NCBI RefSeq assembly: GCF_003386095.1
Contig: NZ_QREG01000032.1
Span: forward strand, 1-50,284
From: Marinoscillum furvescens DSM 4134
GTDB lineage: Bacteria > Bacteroidota > Bacteroidia > Cytophagales > Cyclobacteriaceae
Direction of reading: 5' to 3'
Length of the DNA: 50,284 nucleotides
Shown here one piece after another: positions 50,136 to 50,284 of this stretch. Within the stretch, counting starts at the first letter, position 1. Every line of letters starts with the position of its first letter. The notes below the pieces were generated by a model. The model saw nothing but the letters and a program-made list of their open reading frames with translations. It was not told where the DNA came from and searched no databases. The position numbers and the translations under genes are program-made.

Positions 50136-50284
50136 GGTGTGCCATGCACACTTTCCTCTACCTCTAGGGTGAGGTTGAGTTTTTTTTTAAACCAAGTCCC
50201 GAACGAGCCCAGATGGAGTGGAATCGTTAGCTGAAGGCAAGGGTGTCCTGAGTAATTGGGAATCCAAAGGAAGCTTAAGGCAAA

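Noticed and set aside
1-50284. tRNA, rRNA or riboswitch
   Set aside because: No cloverleaf, rRNA segment or known riboswitch core was recognised by eye in any gap; a covariance-model scan (tRNAscan-SE, Rfam) could overturn this.

Overview
The window looks like chromosome from a gliding or T9SS-type member of the Bacteroidota, probably order Cytophagales. The evidence is several SusC/TonB-type outer-membrane receptors with carboxypeptidase-like N-terminal domains, a secreted protease ending in a type B T9SS (gliding-motility) sorting domain, a PorP/SprF protein, LytTR two-component systems, DUF4270, NIPSNAP and NEW3 proteins, and one TTTG-N20-TAnnTTTG promoter. Genus is not decidable from sequence alone.

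Region 1 (1-9.8 kb) is accessory DNA. It opens with the 3' part of an IS110-family transposase that abuts a dispersed intergenic repeat. It then carries a helical orphan gene, a roughly 400-bp array of 19-20 degenerate 20/21-bp units, an A+T-richer restriction-modification operon (nuclease-methyltransferase fusion, specificity subunit, FokI-like nuclease), a small orphan gene and a TonB-like gene. Four related hairpins and two copies of a mosaic repeat lie in this region; I saw none in the remaining 40 kb.

Region 2 (9.8-20.9 kb): a TonB-dependent receptor and a lipoprotein, both with Gly-rich tracts, lie downstream of a LytTR regulator / histidine kinase / LytTR regulator operon. A divergent five-gene operon encodes an LTxxQ-like small protein, three lipoproteins (one DUF4270, one kelch-like) and a beta-barrel protein.

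Region 3 (21.0-26.7 kb) is a self-contained molybdenum hydroxylase operon: cysteine desulfurase, XdhC, MocA-like nucleotidyltransferase, 2Fe-2S subunit and Tat-exported molybdopterin subunit.

Region 4 (26.7-36.6 kb) is mostly single housekeeping or orphan genes: DUF3592-like, DUF3817, DUF6428, deoxynucleoside kinase, NIPSNAP, a Crp regulator with an azoreductase, a K+/H+ antiporter and a DbpA-like DEAD-box helicase.

Region 5 (36.7-42.1 kb) is an overlapping four-gene operon: ECF sigma factor, membrane-anchored TonB_C protein, secreted M43 metalloprotease with T9SS type B signal, and a PorP/SprF-OmpA fusion. It has the composition expected of a trans-envelope signalling or surface-display module.

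Region 6 (42.1-50.3 kb): a NEW3 protein/ABC transporter operon, a REP-associated tyrosine transposase with a long palindrome inside its own coding region, and a Fur-family regulator followed by a TonB receptor and a His-rich DUF4625 lipoprotein, with Fur-type inverted repeats over the promoters (probably metal, perhaps zinc, acquisition).

The best candidates for something undescribed are the 20/21-bp array at 1714-2115, the two-nuclease R-M operon at 2212-7244, and the sigma/TonB_C/M43/PorP-OmpA operon at 36736-42086. All functional statements come from reading motifs; no database search was run.
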